Assembly (NCBI GenBank): GCA_030562195.1
Contig: JAUJPP010000005.1
Span: 35,947,106 to 36,011,105, forward strand
From: Nipponacmea schrenckii
Lineage: Eukaryota > Mollusca > Gastropoda > Lottiidae
Direction of reading: 5' to 3'
DNA length: 64,000 nt
Positions 34,551-48,100 of this stretch are shown piece by piece (positions within the stretch are counted from its first letter, which is position 1; each line of letters opens with the position of its first letter). The notes beneath the pieces are model-generated. The model did no database searches and was not told where the DNA came from. It was given only the letters and a program-made list of their open reading frames with translations. The translations under genes and the position numbers were made by a program.

Positions 34551-37500
34551 AATTCTTCACAGAACATTCTCAATTCAAAAGATCGCGCATTTTCATTTGA
34601 GATTCTTTTATGATGTCGATCTTTCAGTAATCCCAGATCAATTGTGGAATTCAAATCGTATCTATTTCATTTCATCCTATGTTTGCTCACAGTTGTTGTC
34701 TAAGGCTTCCGATCGTCTGTTCAATCTACCAAACGTCAAATTCCCGCCATCTCTATTGAGTCGTGTGATATCTTACAAAACCAAATATTGTGTCCTTGTA
34801 AATGTATATTGATAGACTTCAACTAGTATAATGATTTACATTCGTCGAGTTTCTTGTGGAAGCTAAGCTTAGGATTTGTCCAAACACAATGGCTGTAAAG
34901 TCTGAACATGTCTTTGCTGATTTACAGTTCAGAAAAAGAGGCTTCGGTTTATTACTTGCATTAGGGCCTCGGATCATTTTTCTGTTAACTTCAAAAGCTC
35001 GAATATCATTGAAACATGGACAGATCATACTTTAGTCTCGAGTCGATTTGTTGATTATTAATGAGCTAATATATGGACACATCAATATTCTGACAAGCCA
35101 GTGTTCCAACTGACTGCCAACCGACATGCTCAGTTACCTAGAACGATTCTGTATACACCATTTCTCTTTTATCATTCAAGGTCACTGCCAAGGGCATTGG
35201 ATATTCTATCGTTTACTGACGTCATATTTTACATGAAGCCCTATAGACGGACAATAACGAAAACAATGCATGAAATAACTAAAGTAATTGTTAATTATTA
35301 ATGGCCTACACATACTCAAGTAAAAGAAGGCTAGGAATCTGAAAAGAAATACGAGACAGCAAACTCCAACCAAATTCATCAAACAAATACTAGACCTAAT
35401 TAATACAGACCAAGAAGTGGTGAGTTTTCCAATTATCTATCATATGAACAAAACCACAACAGTCAATTTAAATACCTTGTTTAACCAAACTTTGAGTATC
35501 CATTGGTCCATCAAACATCTGCGTCCAGGTTATTAAAACTCCTTATCCATTTTTTGAACCGACTCGAGTGTACCGATGGTATAGTAATCTTATTTAATCT
35601 TTGTCATTTATAATACAATTCTTTATTCAATGAGTTATTATTTTATCTTAAATAATATTTGATATTTTCATACTTTATTTAATCTGAAAGATTTTAATTC
35701 AACCAATCTTGTCGGAATCTAGCACAAATCTTAGCAATATTTAATTTCCATTGATCTATTTCGATTGTTACAAGAACCTTTTTTCAAGCATCCTCAACCG
35801 CCCCACGAGTTCCGATCCTTAAAGTTAACATCTCAATTATTAAGGTTACATACCTTTACATAAATGAAATGAATAAAGTTTTACGACCTACTCCTTTCCC
35901 TCTTTGGGCTAACGTTAAATAATATACAACAACATGCAGTGTGCATTGAGGGACATTTCAGCAGGAAGACGAAACAAATCGTCTCTCTTTCCATATCAAA
36001 CTGTCGAAGAGCGCACATCTTGTAGCACAAAATGGTGTATATTCGATTCCAGCGACTTGAAGCATCCCTTTTTCCTTTTATTGTCTGAAGAAAAAAGAGA
36101 TCCACAACTGGAAAAAATACACCAAAAATGACTGTCATGAATTATGTATCTAACAGAACGGACAATATAACTCTCTACATTTAGTACATGGATTTTCAGC
36201 ATTGTATCCCAGATTCCACATAATATTTTCATTTCAAAATTTTTGAGATCCTTTGGGAACACTAACGTCAATTGTTTTGTGACAAAGAACTGAGATTAAC
36301 ATGATCTGAATGACCAAACCAGATTAAGAGAACAAACACAATTGTTTACGAGTATTTTATCAAATATTATTGACAGTAGTTCTATCTTATTACTAGGCCA
36401 GATGGTGAAAAATGGAAGAACATGGTCAAAATGTCACAATATTTGACTTGCATTTTAATAACAAATGGGTTTATCTCATTTCAATTTGATTTCATCAGAA
36501 CAACGATTTTTTTCTGGACTTCCTATTTCCAAAATAGCCAGTAACAATTGATGAAGTATAAAAGTATTAACTGAAATGTAGTTTTAAGACTAATTTTATA
36601 CATGGTTCAACAAGAGATGAAAGTACCTGAATTTAAATATTAAAATAATAAAGTTTTATAATCTGTATACATGTACTAGCTTGTTATTTATGATCGAGTG
36701 TTCTTTATTCCACACTCCATATTATGTTAGTCTTCAAACTGATAATTATTATTTTTCATTAAGAAAACGTATTGCTCTATTACATTTCTGTTCGTGTCAA
36801 AATGTACCCCAGAATTATTCAAAATAGGAGGTGTGCATTGTTATTTATGTGTTATGTGCATGACAATTGACATCTTTTATGCAGATGCACGTCCGTTTAA
36901 ATATTTGTACATAATTGACCCAGAGTATCATCTTCGACGGTCCAAAGGGGGTATCCCGTTAACCTCCCTCAATCATCTTACCCCGACAATCATTGTGATC
37001 CGAACCCTTAATTTGGCACGGGAAGTGAAAAGTTCAATAATTCCTGACCAAAAAATTGCATTATTTTGTTATGCAAATGAACTTGTCCCTTATCAACTAA
37101 AAAATATAACACTGAGTACACAACATCTTAGTCTGAATTTCCAGAACGCATTTTCCACAAGTTTGGTCTCTGCATGTATGAGTCACATTATAGTACCCAT
37201 TGTCATCTCGTGGCCTTCGGTACAAACATGTAACCTGCAACTTAAAGTGTTATGTGAAGACACGTTTTGTCTGTAGGCGTTGACTAAACTTTGGTGACAA
37301 ATAGTTTGGTGAGAATATGTAAGAGACAATTCAGTCGACCTGTTCGTGGTGGTATCTATAGATACCATCTTATTATTATGGGTACTCAGGAGCTTATTTA
37401 TATGACATGTACTTGATCAACCTTGTCAGCCTTTTAGCTCATTGTTACATTTTTAAAAATTAAGTTTCTTGATGGCTATTGAGTAATGGTAATTTATAAT
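34551..37500. other. Region without recognised gene
   Basis: AT-rich sequence with several short frames on both strands. The longest stop-free frame is a separate entry at 36794-37276. I see no paired transposon ends, no RNA gene and no recognisable protein domain. Confidence 0.5.
36794..37276 (+). CDS. Unrecognised open frame (up to 160 codons)
   Basis: The longest stop-free frame in the right half of the window. It opens with GTG; the first ATG is at 36854 (about 140 residues, MCMTIDIFYADARPF...). A run this long is rather unlikely by chance in sequence this AT-rich. I see no known domain, no signal peptide and no flanking splice pattern that helps. It may be a decayed element or an exon. 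Confidence 0.15.
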   Translation: MSKCTPELFKIGGVHCYLCVMCMTIDIFYADARPFKYLYIIDPEYHLRRSKGGIPLTSLNHLTPTIIVIRTLNLAREVKSSIIPDQKIALFCYANELVPYQLKNITLSTQHLSLNFQNAFSTSLVSACMSHIIVPIVISWPSVQTCNLQLKVLCEDTFCL

Positions 37501-37846
37501 TTAAAGGGACAGATTCGACATTTTTGCCGGTTATGAATATATTTTGTAAATAATCTTTAGAAGTACCTGAAATGCATCAATATGCACACACGTTCAAAAT
37601 TACCTCAAATTAAGATGTTTTCTTTCTATTTCCATACATGTATATCTTTTCTATATATAGCAGTCTCCAGAAATGACGACTTGTCATTTAAATTTTAAAG
37701 TTCAGATAATTCTAGACTGGATTTGAAGGCTCAATTTTCGACGATGAGCTGTTTTAAACTAGAACTGAATAGCTTAACTAAAATAAAAAACAATTTTTGT
37801 GACTACGGTACGATTTGACAAACGAATGGCGAACCTGTACCTTTAA
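37501..37846. mobile_element. MITE with TTAAAGG ends
   Basis: The left end TTAAAGGGACAGATTCGACA and the right end, reverse-complemented (TTAAAGGTACAGGTTCGCCA), agree at 17 of 20 positions and remain similar a few bases further. The interior of about 300 bp is non-coding. The target duplication is not clear, so the superfamily is unassigned. Confidence 0.5.
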
Positions 37847-37849
37847 GAA

Positions 37850-40800
37850 CACAGTTTCAGCTAACAGTTTAGAAATAAACTATTACAATGACGACATAGT
37901 TATATGCACCATATTATGTAACTGTAAGTGACAAGGATATTCTGGTTGATTAAAGATAAAGAAGTTACAGTTACGTTTCGACCCACCATCAGTTTCAAAT
38001 ATCATACCATTGTTAAATGCCAGGTACTACTGACCTCCACCCCCTCCCCCTTCTGACATTTGTCTCGTTCCCTCCACCCAACTCTTTATAGATACGCCAA
38101 TGAGAAGATATAGTTTAGATATAAGGCGTTTGAGGAGTCTGAAAAAATTTACAACCAGGAATCCATTTGGATAAACAATGTCTGAATAGTATGATGTGAA
38201 TCATTGTTTCAACTCACGGTATTTCTCATTTTGCTTACTTTTTAATGTTTTGAAAAAGCTTAATCTGTTTCCTTTTTATAAGTCCCTCAAGGAAAACGAA
38301 CAATCACTGTAATTATCAACCAATTTACATGAAAACAGGAAAATCCTGGAAAATCTCCTTAAATCTGAAATCCCAACAAGATGGCACCAAAAACAAAATG
38401 GCGTAATCTGATGAAGACAGACGATTGTTTGACGAATATTTTCGAGCTTTTTAATGTGAAATTAATTCCCTTGACATCATCAAATAGCCATTGTTTCTAG
38501 TTTCAGACCGATTTCAATTCCAGATTTGTTTTTTATCAGATTAAATTGGCGTCTTAAAGTATCGTTTATTTACTCTTTTTGATTCCTTCTTCAAACATCT
38601 TAAAGTCGTCAAAGACTTTTCGCCAGAAGTGTTCGCTATTTTCATGATGGAATAGTTTTCAAAGAGGATTACGTTATTGACTCCATAAATACCTTTTTAA
38701 AGAAACTTATGCAAGGACTTGAGATATTTTGCAAATCAATTCAATTCTGAAAGCTTTATGGGGAGATGAAATTCTTTAAATCATTATGGAAAATATTTTT
38801 TAAACGTATTCAAGTTACTGGGTTATTTGCGATGAAAATGAGAATTGGCTTGAAAAGGGATAATCCGCTTAAATACAAAGAGGTCTGGTTGAAAACCTGG
38901 TATTTATGCGATGTCTGAATTTGCATTTTCTTTCCGAATTTCTAAGATAATGAGAAATTTAATTGGCGGAAGGTTATTTCTAAAAATAATGGTTTTGTCT
39001 GCAGTGACAGTGACAGTCAAGCGGATGTTGAAAAAATGTAGAGGTTTACTTTCATTTTGACTAGTTCAAAATTTTCATGGTCATGCTGCATTGAAGTTTT
39101 GTAGGGAAACCAAGTATTGGCTAGGCTTTCATGTGACATACTGTTAAGTTTTCAACGAAATTTCTGGAAAAAGATATGGAAGGTTAAATTTCGTGATTTA
39201 ACATGGAAACAGATGGCAAATGAATTGGTGGACTGAGTCCTTATAGATCAAACTTTTTATGTCAAGAGTATAGTTTCCCCTTTATTTTCGTGTAAGTCCC
39301 ATCTTTCCTTAAACACAACGTTCTATCCCCTCGATGAACATGTTGGTTAGCCAACCCCATTGACGTGTTGTACAACAGGACAATCAACCGAGTAATCTAT
39401 GATTATCTATACGTGACGTGACTTACGGTAGTCAGTGGTCATCTGGAATCAAAATGGAATCACTGGGATAATCTATGAAGTGCCACGTCACGTGACTACT
39501 CAATGAGCTTCCCCATATTTCGTATTAAGGATGAGTCCCAGATGGCGATAATAGATGTTTAATATTTTAAATTCTGTCAATGTTTGTGAGGCGTATTGAA
39601 ATTGGCATAATCAGGGTAGAGGGATCAACGTCCCTTCTAGTTATTATCTCCCCTTTTTTCTATATTAAATACTGGTTGTAGGCTATCGATTTTCGTCGCA
39701 ATAACATCGCGAGGAAGGCTTCAATTTTATTATTACTACACCTTTAATTGTTAATTCAATTGCAACGGATAACCTTAAATTCTTGACTTAATTAAATAAA
39801 TTCACTCAACTTCCGATGTATTAGTATGATTGTCGAGTGTGGTTTTTGATTATTTCTTCGCATCTGTAAGCTTTTTGAAGTCATTTGATACAACTACTTA
39901 TTCAATAAAGCTTCGAAATTCTACAAAACATTTATTTTTCGTGGATCGAAACACTATCTGTCCGTTTTGATATCAATGTAATATTTGACATCGTTTAGTC
40001 ATCCTCTGACATCGATTTCAAATCAAAGAAAGGAAGGGAATTATTTTTGATTTGCTTCATGTTTACAGATTGAAGATCTTCAACCATCAAACAGATAAAT
40101 TTCAGATATTTTCATCCATGCACGTGTTTAAATCTCGATTTCTTCACCAATCAATGAAAGAGACAAAAAATAAAAGAGAAAAAATCTTGTCCGTAAACAA
40201 AAGGACGGAAACTCTGTTTCTGTTGAAAGATAGTCGAAACTTGGGATTGAAAGAAACGTATTTTAGATTGGAGTGTTATTAACTCTTGAGTTTTTACCAT
40301 TGAAGTTTGTTTCAATATTTTAACTTTTAATCATTACACAAATTTATTAGAATCGGAATATTTTACCGTGTTGGTTAACGTGAGGCCTTTGGTTGTCAGT
40401 ATAGTACTTCGCAACACCGTTAAGCCAAATCCATGCAGAAACTTAGCAGAACACGATTGATCAGTGATATTTGTCAAACAATGGCATAAATTCTGTTCAA
40501 TTGACACCTAGCATTTTCATAATGTATTTATGATCTCATAGGGAATGAATGAAGATTATAATATAATATTAGAGTTACCCTCAAAGGGGGGGGGGGTGAC
40601 TGTTGTTGGTCAACCCTTAAACTGTATGGTAGGCCTATAAATAAAGAGCACCTTTTTATGCAGATGAAAATCGGATAATTAATTAAGCTGTTGTTTTAAT
40701 AACATTTATGTTCGTCCCGTAGGTTGTATAGTAGTTAGATAAAAATTTCATTGTAGTAATCATCCATGAGATATTTGATTCTACTATAAGTTCTGAATCA

Positions 40801-41890
40801 TGGCTAGATATCGAATGACCATTGTCCGTGATAGAAATAGTGAGAAAATCGACTTTGTGCTGTTATATTAGACACATACTAAGAAATGTCAATCCATTTA
40901 AACCAAAGTGTCGCATTTCTATGGATTGAGACGATAGCGTGACTTCTGATCAGCCACATAGCACGATAAACAATTTCTTGGTAAATCCCAGAGTCTACGT
41001 AAGGCACTTTATCAGATGTTTCTGTATTTTAATGCTATTGTATTCCGGGATCTGCAATATTTTGTATTTATAGTATTTTTATCAATCTGGTCAGGTTGCA
41101 GGATGTTATTTTCTCTTTTTTAAGGTATAAGTTTTGGACTAATTAAAACAAAACAATTTTACATGAACATAGACTATTTTAAGCCAATTTGCCCCTAACT
41201 TTGTATTTTGTGGATTTATTTTAAGGTATATATTATATTTGTAGGCCCTACATGTAACAAGACACTGATGGTGTGTACGGTGATTGTAAGTTGTATATTA
41301 ATCCTGCAGACCGAATAAAAAATTTGGGTAAACCAGAATCGAATAGCCACACCGAGTTATTCAAGGTGGAAATGAATGACAATGCGAAATTACTGCATTA
41401 CTGTTCTGGACAAAACCACAAAGGACTAGTCCTCTTTTTCACTCATTGTGAATTCTGGAGTATTATTTGAAACATTCCAATTTACATGAAGATACTGTGA
41501 GAACGGGAATATAGGCACAAACTCACACTTCTATAGCATGAATAGAAATTAGAAACAAACACACAAAATAAATAAAAAAACATTCGTTCACCAAATAAAC
41601 CAATATTTCGCAAATTTAACCAAACAACAAAAAACATTACACTTGAGAGTTTCGATAGAGCCACGATTTTGTTGTTGAGACACGGAACTGTAACGGGTTA
41701 AACAAAGTGTATTTGACTATTGACTATTGATTGTTTTGCACTTTTGCCACCCCCCCCCCCCCATGTAAAAACATCAATTTCGAATAGTTTAAAGACCATG
41801 TGTACTTTTAACATTGGTTTCGGATATTTTACCCATTGTAATGTACATGTAATGATATCTTCTTCAAGTTCCTACGTACAATCTAAAAAC
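37850..41890. other. Region without recognised gene
   Basis: AT-rich sequence with no supported coding frame. One small curiosity is two inverted ACGTGACGTG blocks about 75 bp apart (near 39412 and 39484). A G-run lies near 40587. A C-run lies at about 41749-41761. Confidence 0.5.
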
Positions 41891-42117
41891 GTTTAGTGCT
41901 CGTTCTTTTATACACACGTCAGCAATTCTGTGGAATCGTCTATCTTAAAATGTCAGTATCTATACAAGTCTTTAAATCGAAACTAAAGACTCATCTATTT
42001 CAAAGAAAAACTGATTGTATGATTGACACTCATTGTATGATGTACACAAGCGCTCTGAGCATGTCCCTATGTGATGTGGCTATTAGCGCTTTATAAATGT
42101 CCATATTATTATTAGTC
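41865..42117 (+). mobile_element. LINE 3' end (CR1-like), degenerate
   Basis: The plus strand encodes ARSFIHTSAILWNRL and, after a frameshift, IQVFKSKLKTHLFQRKTD. This is the usual C-terminal signature of CR1/L2-type reverse transcriptases (RSF....LWN.L ... FKSKLKTHLF). The sequence then ends GCGCTTTATAAATGTCC plus ATTATTATTA, a typical 3' tail. It is 5'-truncated and frameshifted. The orientation is opposite to the LINE fragment at 4.8-5.3 kb. Confidence 0.7.
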
Positions 42118-42119
42118 AG

Positions 42120-45100
42120 TTGGAAAAAGTACCAATAGCCTGATATATCTTTGTCGAGTCTAGCGAATGATAAAAATTACCGTTATAATCAGAATAAATG
42201 GGATATTATAACATATCACTCAAATAGTGAATGCCTTTTTTGGTACCATAGTACCAAAGCTTAGTCCGTGACCTTTAGGTTAAAGTTTGAGTATTCTCAT
42301 ATTCAGTAGTACATCGATATACATAACAATTCAGTACGGAACTATTAGGCGTTCATGTTCGACAATGTTGACCAAACGTTGATGTGAAACGGATATTAAT
42401 TCCAGTCCACCATTTTGATTGTTTTCAAGTGATTTCTGTGTTTTAGAAAGAGAAATTAAATTACCCAGCTCACTCCTTCACATTGATCTTACAAACATGG
42501 CGAATGCTTGATTCAACAACTTCAAGTTTGCAGGAATCTCGATTTCTGCCACTTGAAGAAATTAAAATGTCTAAAACAAGCATCAACAGATGGCAAAATT
42601 CTTTCACACAATACAATTTCTTTTTCAGTTTTGTTTACATTCATCTCATGCCTTTATTCCTTGTCGTCTGCCTATCCTTTAAAATGGCGGGAATTCAATT
42701 AATTTGGATGGAATGAAATCATTCATTACTTTGAAGATCTTGCTAATTTGTAGCTTTCTGATTTCCTTAACTTGACCTTTGGTCAGGAGGGATGTGTTCA
42801 AGTTTGTTTTGTCGTGTTCCACAGGTTCAAAATAACATCGCCATCTTGGATTAGAATAATAATGATACAATTTCGTTGTTTGTCCAGAATTTGACTGTTG
42901 ACATAGTTTTGGTTAGATCGATTGATTGTATCAGTTACAGCAGAATTTAATATTTGAATATAATGGAGTCTTCGTGAATCAAACGATTTCGGGAATAGAG
43001 AAATACTAGTATTATGTAGGCTTACTTACTGCTCAATGTCTATTCTGTCTGCTTTCGATTTGAGGAAAGAACGTAAGGGAAATACAAAAAGAAACGGATT
43101 TTTTTTTTATTACTTTATTTTTTATTTATTTCACTATTTTTTTTTCTGATGTTGCTTTAGAAATTCTTGAATTCCGATAGAACACATCGATATCATTCTC
43201 GTCATGTTCACCGATGTCTGATTCACCACTAGCCAATAGTCGCCATACCGTTACAAAACTCCAACACCACGAACGGAACAAATCGTCCCGTTTTCTATAT
43301 GCTTTTAGGAAATCTGCCTTCATCAAACAAGACCAGATGTTGAGATTCCAAGCCAGCAATACTTTGGTCAATATTTACACAATCTGAGACTTGTCTCCTA
43401 AGTTTTTTTCCTTGTAGAAATTGAATTGAAAGCGGCAAAGATAGCCACAGGGTGTAACAAAATTAGGACTTTGAGTTCATCAGTAACCATTGACTCCAAA
43501 ATAAAACTTTAATGATTTTTATTTTAAGATTTGTTGAACGGAAACGTGCCAACCTTCATATATTTGATATAAACTGAAGGGAATAATGAGAGATTTATTA
43601 AGATTTTTATGTGTATCAGAGGTTTGTTATCGAAGAGAAAGACGAAACACAATCTAATATGTTTTTATTCGGTGATGATTTTATTCTCAGAAAAGAGATA
43701 TTTTACATCGATTTTGCTAGGAAAAAAATACATGTTTTATGAAGTGCAAATGTCTAGAACTGATAAATGGCGGGAAAATGATACTTCCGGTAGACAGTTA
43801 CAGATCCGCGCTGAAGATCTTGAAGAATATAAGATGTCGATAATGTAAATACATAACAATAATTGATATTTTCTGCGTGAAATAGGTTTTTAAATTGTTT
43901 CTTTTCATAGAAAAACCATCGAAGACTTTATCCATTAAAGTTAAAGACGGTTCACAGATACAAACTTTAAAAGCCATCAATCTATCTCCCTCTTTAATGA
44001 AATATCGGTTTGCACAATAGTTTACATAAAAATGGTTTCCTACTATATAAAAACTCACTTATATAGGCTGAATGCTAATATCTAGAAATGGTCTGAATAA
44101 TGTATATCAATCGCGATTAAGAACCACTTTTTTGTTAAAATATAGAACACGAGAGCCTAGTGGCAATTTGTGTGTGCTTGTTGACAAAAACCAGCAATCG
44201 AAGATCGAATTGAGCCCCTAAATCTTTGCAAGGAAAAGTAGTTGAATGTAGAAAGTGTGATGTGGGGTGTGACTGGTGAGTGAATGGAATCTACACTGAA
44301 TGCAATCTTTCCAGAAAATGAAGAAATGTATATTAATCACAGAAATATTTAGCGGACGGTAAGGAATATTTATGGTGTGTAATTAGTTAGTAAATGTATA
44401 AAACTAGCAATGTTTAAACTGTATGATAGATCAATGTCTTATAGACCAATTGATGAGATAGAGAGGGTTAAAGGTTCGAATACTCGATATTTATGTAAAT
44501 ATACCAACAGTTATGATAAATCTCTAGTATTAGTGTAATTTATTATCGTATTGATCAGTAAGGAAAATATTAAACGTTTCCATCAAAACGAAGGTCAAGT
44601 TTACATGGGGTTAGTGTTATTATACTTTGCATGTAGTCGATTTACCTACTTTGCATTTTGAAACACCACTTGTCAAATACCAATGAAAATTTTTAAAATA
44701 CTGATTCCCTAATTAAAAAATTCATGCGCGAGAAATAAATTCATGTGAATTTACATGTCGTTTCATAGTTTACTTCTATTTTTACATTTCATATCACGCT
44801 ATATTTATTTATTTTGACACCAATGTCTCTTAAGTTAGATCAAGAAAACAAAAGCTTTCTTACATTTTCTTGAGAAACTTAGGTAACTAACTGCATTATT
44901 AAAAATAGTATACAATGTCAGACATAAACCTGAATAATCGTTTCTCAGCCTTCATCGATCTGTTACCAAACTTCTTCAAAGATGAGCAATTAAAAGTTAT
45001 TCAAAAACTTGAGAGGTATAATTTCAAAATGTTTGTGCCCAGAGCAGAAATGATATCATTCGGAGAAATTTCTGACAAGAATCGTATCAGAATGTTTACA

Positions 45101-48100
45101 CCAAATAATTACAGGAGAGAATGGAAATGTCTGCGAGGTGTTGACAGACCTATCACACTGGTTCCATAATGAACGGTAAATATAATTAAAAGGCAAGGGG
45201 AAGATAAGGGACAAAGGAATGCGCCTTGAGTCAAACCTTCATTGAAATTTCGACATTCATGCAAGACATTTATTGCTATTGAGATCTTCGAATAGTTTCA
45301 GGAACCATATAATTTCTCCTTCTGAAGAATTCTATCATTTTATTGATTCCAACCATTTTCAGATTGCTCTTGAAACTGATGTATAAACTGTTATGGCCCC
45401 CAGTAAGGAGATTCTGATACTCTATGAGCGTGGGATAAAACTTATTTATTTATTTTAATCTGTTTCAGACAAGTTTATATTGACAAAAAAAAAACAGTTC
45501 ATCGTCCAGTTAAGTATGGATTAGAACGGTGTATTATAATATTACAAGGTGAAAAAAATTGTCTGAACCCGACTGCTGACGATCAGCAATGTAAAATGAA
45601 GGCAACATACTCTTTTTAATATTTGCGTCTGTAGGCGAAATTTTAACGTACGTAGCTGTTAGCACACAAGAACTTGAGCCGTATCACTGACTGTGAAAAT
45701 CCGTGACCCATGCTGCGATCAACTCTGAACATTATTGTAGGTGTGGTGATTAGCTGTGTAATTCATTGATTATGTCTGTATAAAACTGTTCTGAAATAAA
45801 AAGAAGACATATTATTTACAATGATTACTATACCAATAGATCACCAATTAAAACTATACAATATCATAATACTGGATCATCATAAAATAATCAATATCTA
45901 TTTTATAAAATTCATTTGAATGAACCGATTCATACCATCGCGAATTATTCATTGCGAAAATCTGTCAAAATTTGGCTTTTTCCAGATTTGACCTTATCGT
46001 ATTGTTTTGACCTTTATTTTAATGAAAGAATCAAATTTGATTACATCAATTGTTGAAATTAATTGAAACTTAGGGGAATTGGGTACCAGGTCCTTATTTT
46101 GACAGGGTGAAGTTTAACTTGATAAATGAACGAATGCTTCCAAATCCGTTGATGAAAAATGATACCGACGACCCGTCGTGATCCCGTAGAGGCATCACTG
46201 GATAACATGCTTTAATCGTCTGCTTCTCGCTTTGTTTACAGACGTGGACATGAAATGGACGAGCCTTAATGGTCTCTCGTATGATTCATTAATTATATTG
46301 ATGATTTTTCACTTAATTTTCTTTACGCAAACTCTCCTTAACAGTTTCCATTTTGATTTTCTTGTTCAAACGAACCAATCATCGAGTAATGAACAATGGG
46401 GAAAGAATTACGTCTCGTGAGTAATTATCTGCCCTTGTTTATTCAGAAGACATCAGTCAGGCTTGGCGGGAAATATTTAGTTATTGTCGTCTGCAAGACT
46501 TTTATAATCGCCCCATTCCTGATATTAACTCTGTAGTTTTACACAAAACTTTCAATTCACTGATATCCGTTATTAAACACCGAGTAAACACACTTTTCAT
46601 TTTACAGGGAATGAAAATCCGGAGAATAATTTCAATTTTCAAATGAAAGAAAGAACCTTTCACACAAAATAACTAGTTGTTCGAATTGAAGGGAGAATGC
46701 TACACAAAGAACCGATTCTTGAACGATACTTGAAAGAAAGGAAAAGGGTTTTTTTTTTTCACTTTTATATTACATGCATTTTTCTTCTCACAAAATAATA
46801 TGTCCGCGCGCCATTTTGGCTGTTGCAATGCGCCACAAGTTGAGAAGGCCTGATCTAGAGGTATCGCGAACAGTGGAAAATAATTCAATTCAGCCTCTAA
46901 AGATTTCAGGTCGTGTTATGTTGCCGTGCTATACACCTTTGGCTACGACTCACCCGACCAACCTCACTCTATTCGTTTAAACCAATTCAAGCCAAGGCAA
47001 TGGAATCCAGAAAGAGGTATATGCATTTACACAGTTGATAACGGAGATCATTAAAAAATGATTTTCATAACGACTGTTTACCGTAGAGTTCACAAATTTC
47101 TGTAATGCAAGTTAGAGGTAGTGCGGTCAATGTTTTTAGAAATAATACGAATTACAGGAGGGTCAATTATCTATAGTAAATTGTTTTAAAACATTTGGTT
47201 ACAGTCAACTTGTTCAGCATTACACTTCCGAAGGTGGTACTCATTCATTGACCATGTTTATATCAGTAAAAACATTTCATCACATAATGTTCAAATTTCA
47301 CACTTACCTGTATATTATAGCTACTGCGAGACTATATAAATAACCATACGATAACGTTATATTAGATTAATATTAATCTACCCTTAAGATTTAATAAAAC
47401 TATTTTCCACCTCTTTATGTCAAAGCTTTTTTCACCATTATTATGTACAATTTAACATTTTTGATTGACATTTCTGGAGTGCATGTATAAAGTTGAGTTT
47501 GTATTAGATACCCGAAATTTCTTGTTAATTGCCTGTGAATATTTTTTTTAACTTTAAAACATCGAAATTATAAATGTTAAAAGTTTCAAAAGGTCCGAAA
47601 TCCATGGAATAATGGATCGCTGCCACTCTCGGAACTGTTGACAGTTCTAGTTTTGATTCCTTCTTTTAAAATAAGACTCTGTCATCAAGAATTTCTCGTC
47701 GTAAATTATAATCTTGTTGAGATAGAAATATTATCTACTTTACAATTTCTGACATCTACATATCAGTTATCTGACATTTCTTATAAAAGTTGATATTCGC
47801 TATCAGATCTCATTAATACCTGTCGTGTTACTTCTTGATCGCGGAATGTTGTTTTCTTTCATCTTGATGTAAGTAATGTAACCTCTGATATTCATACACC
47901 CCACAGTGATAAAAACAGGTCCTTGGATAGCCTGGTGTGACTGAAACATTTATTCATGTCTAATTGATATTTCAAACATGACGTAGGGGTAAAATGGAAC
48001 CATAAATAAAATATATAAAACTAGAATATAACGCTGATGAATCAATCAATTATTGTGGTTTATGCAGGTAACACAATTGAAATAGAGCACATGCATGTCA

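Noticed and set aside
44474..44486. GGTTCGAATAC resembling a tRNA B box
   Set aside because: No acceptor stem, A box or anticodon arm can be built around it.
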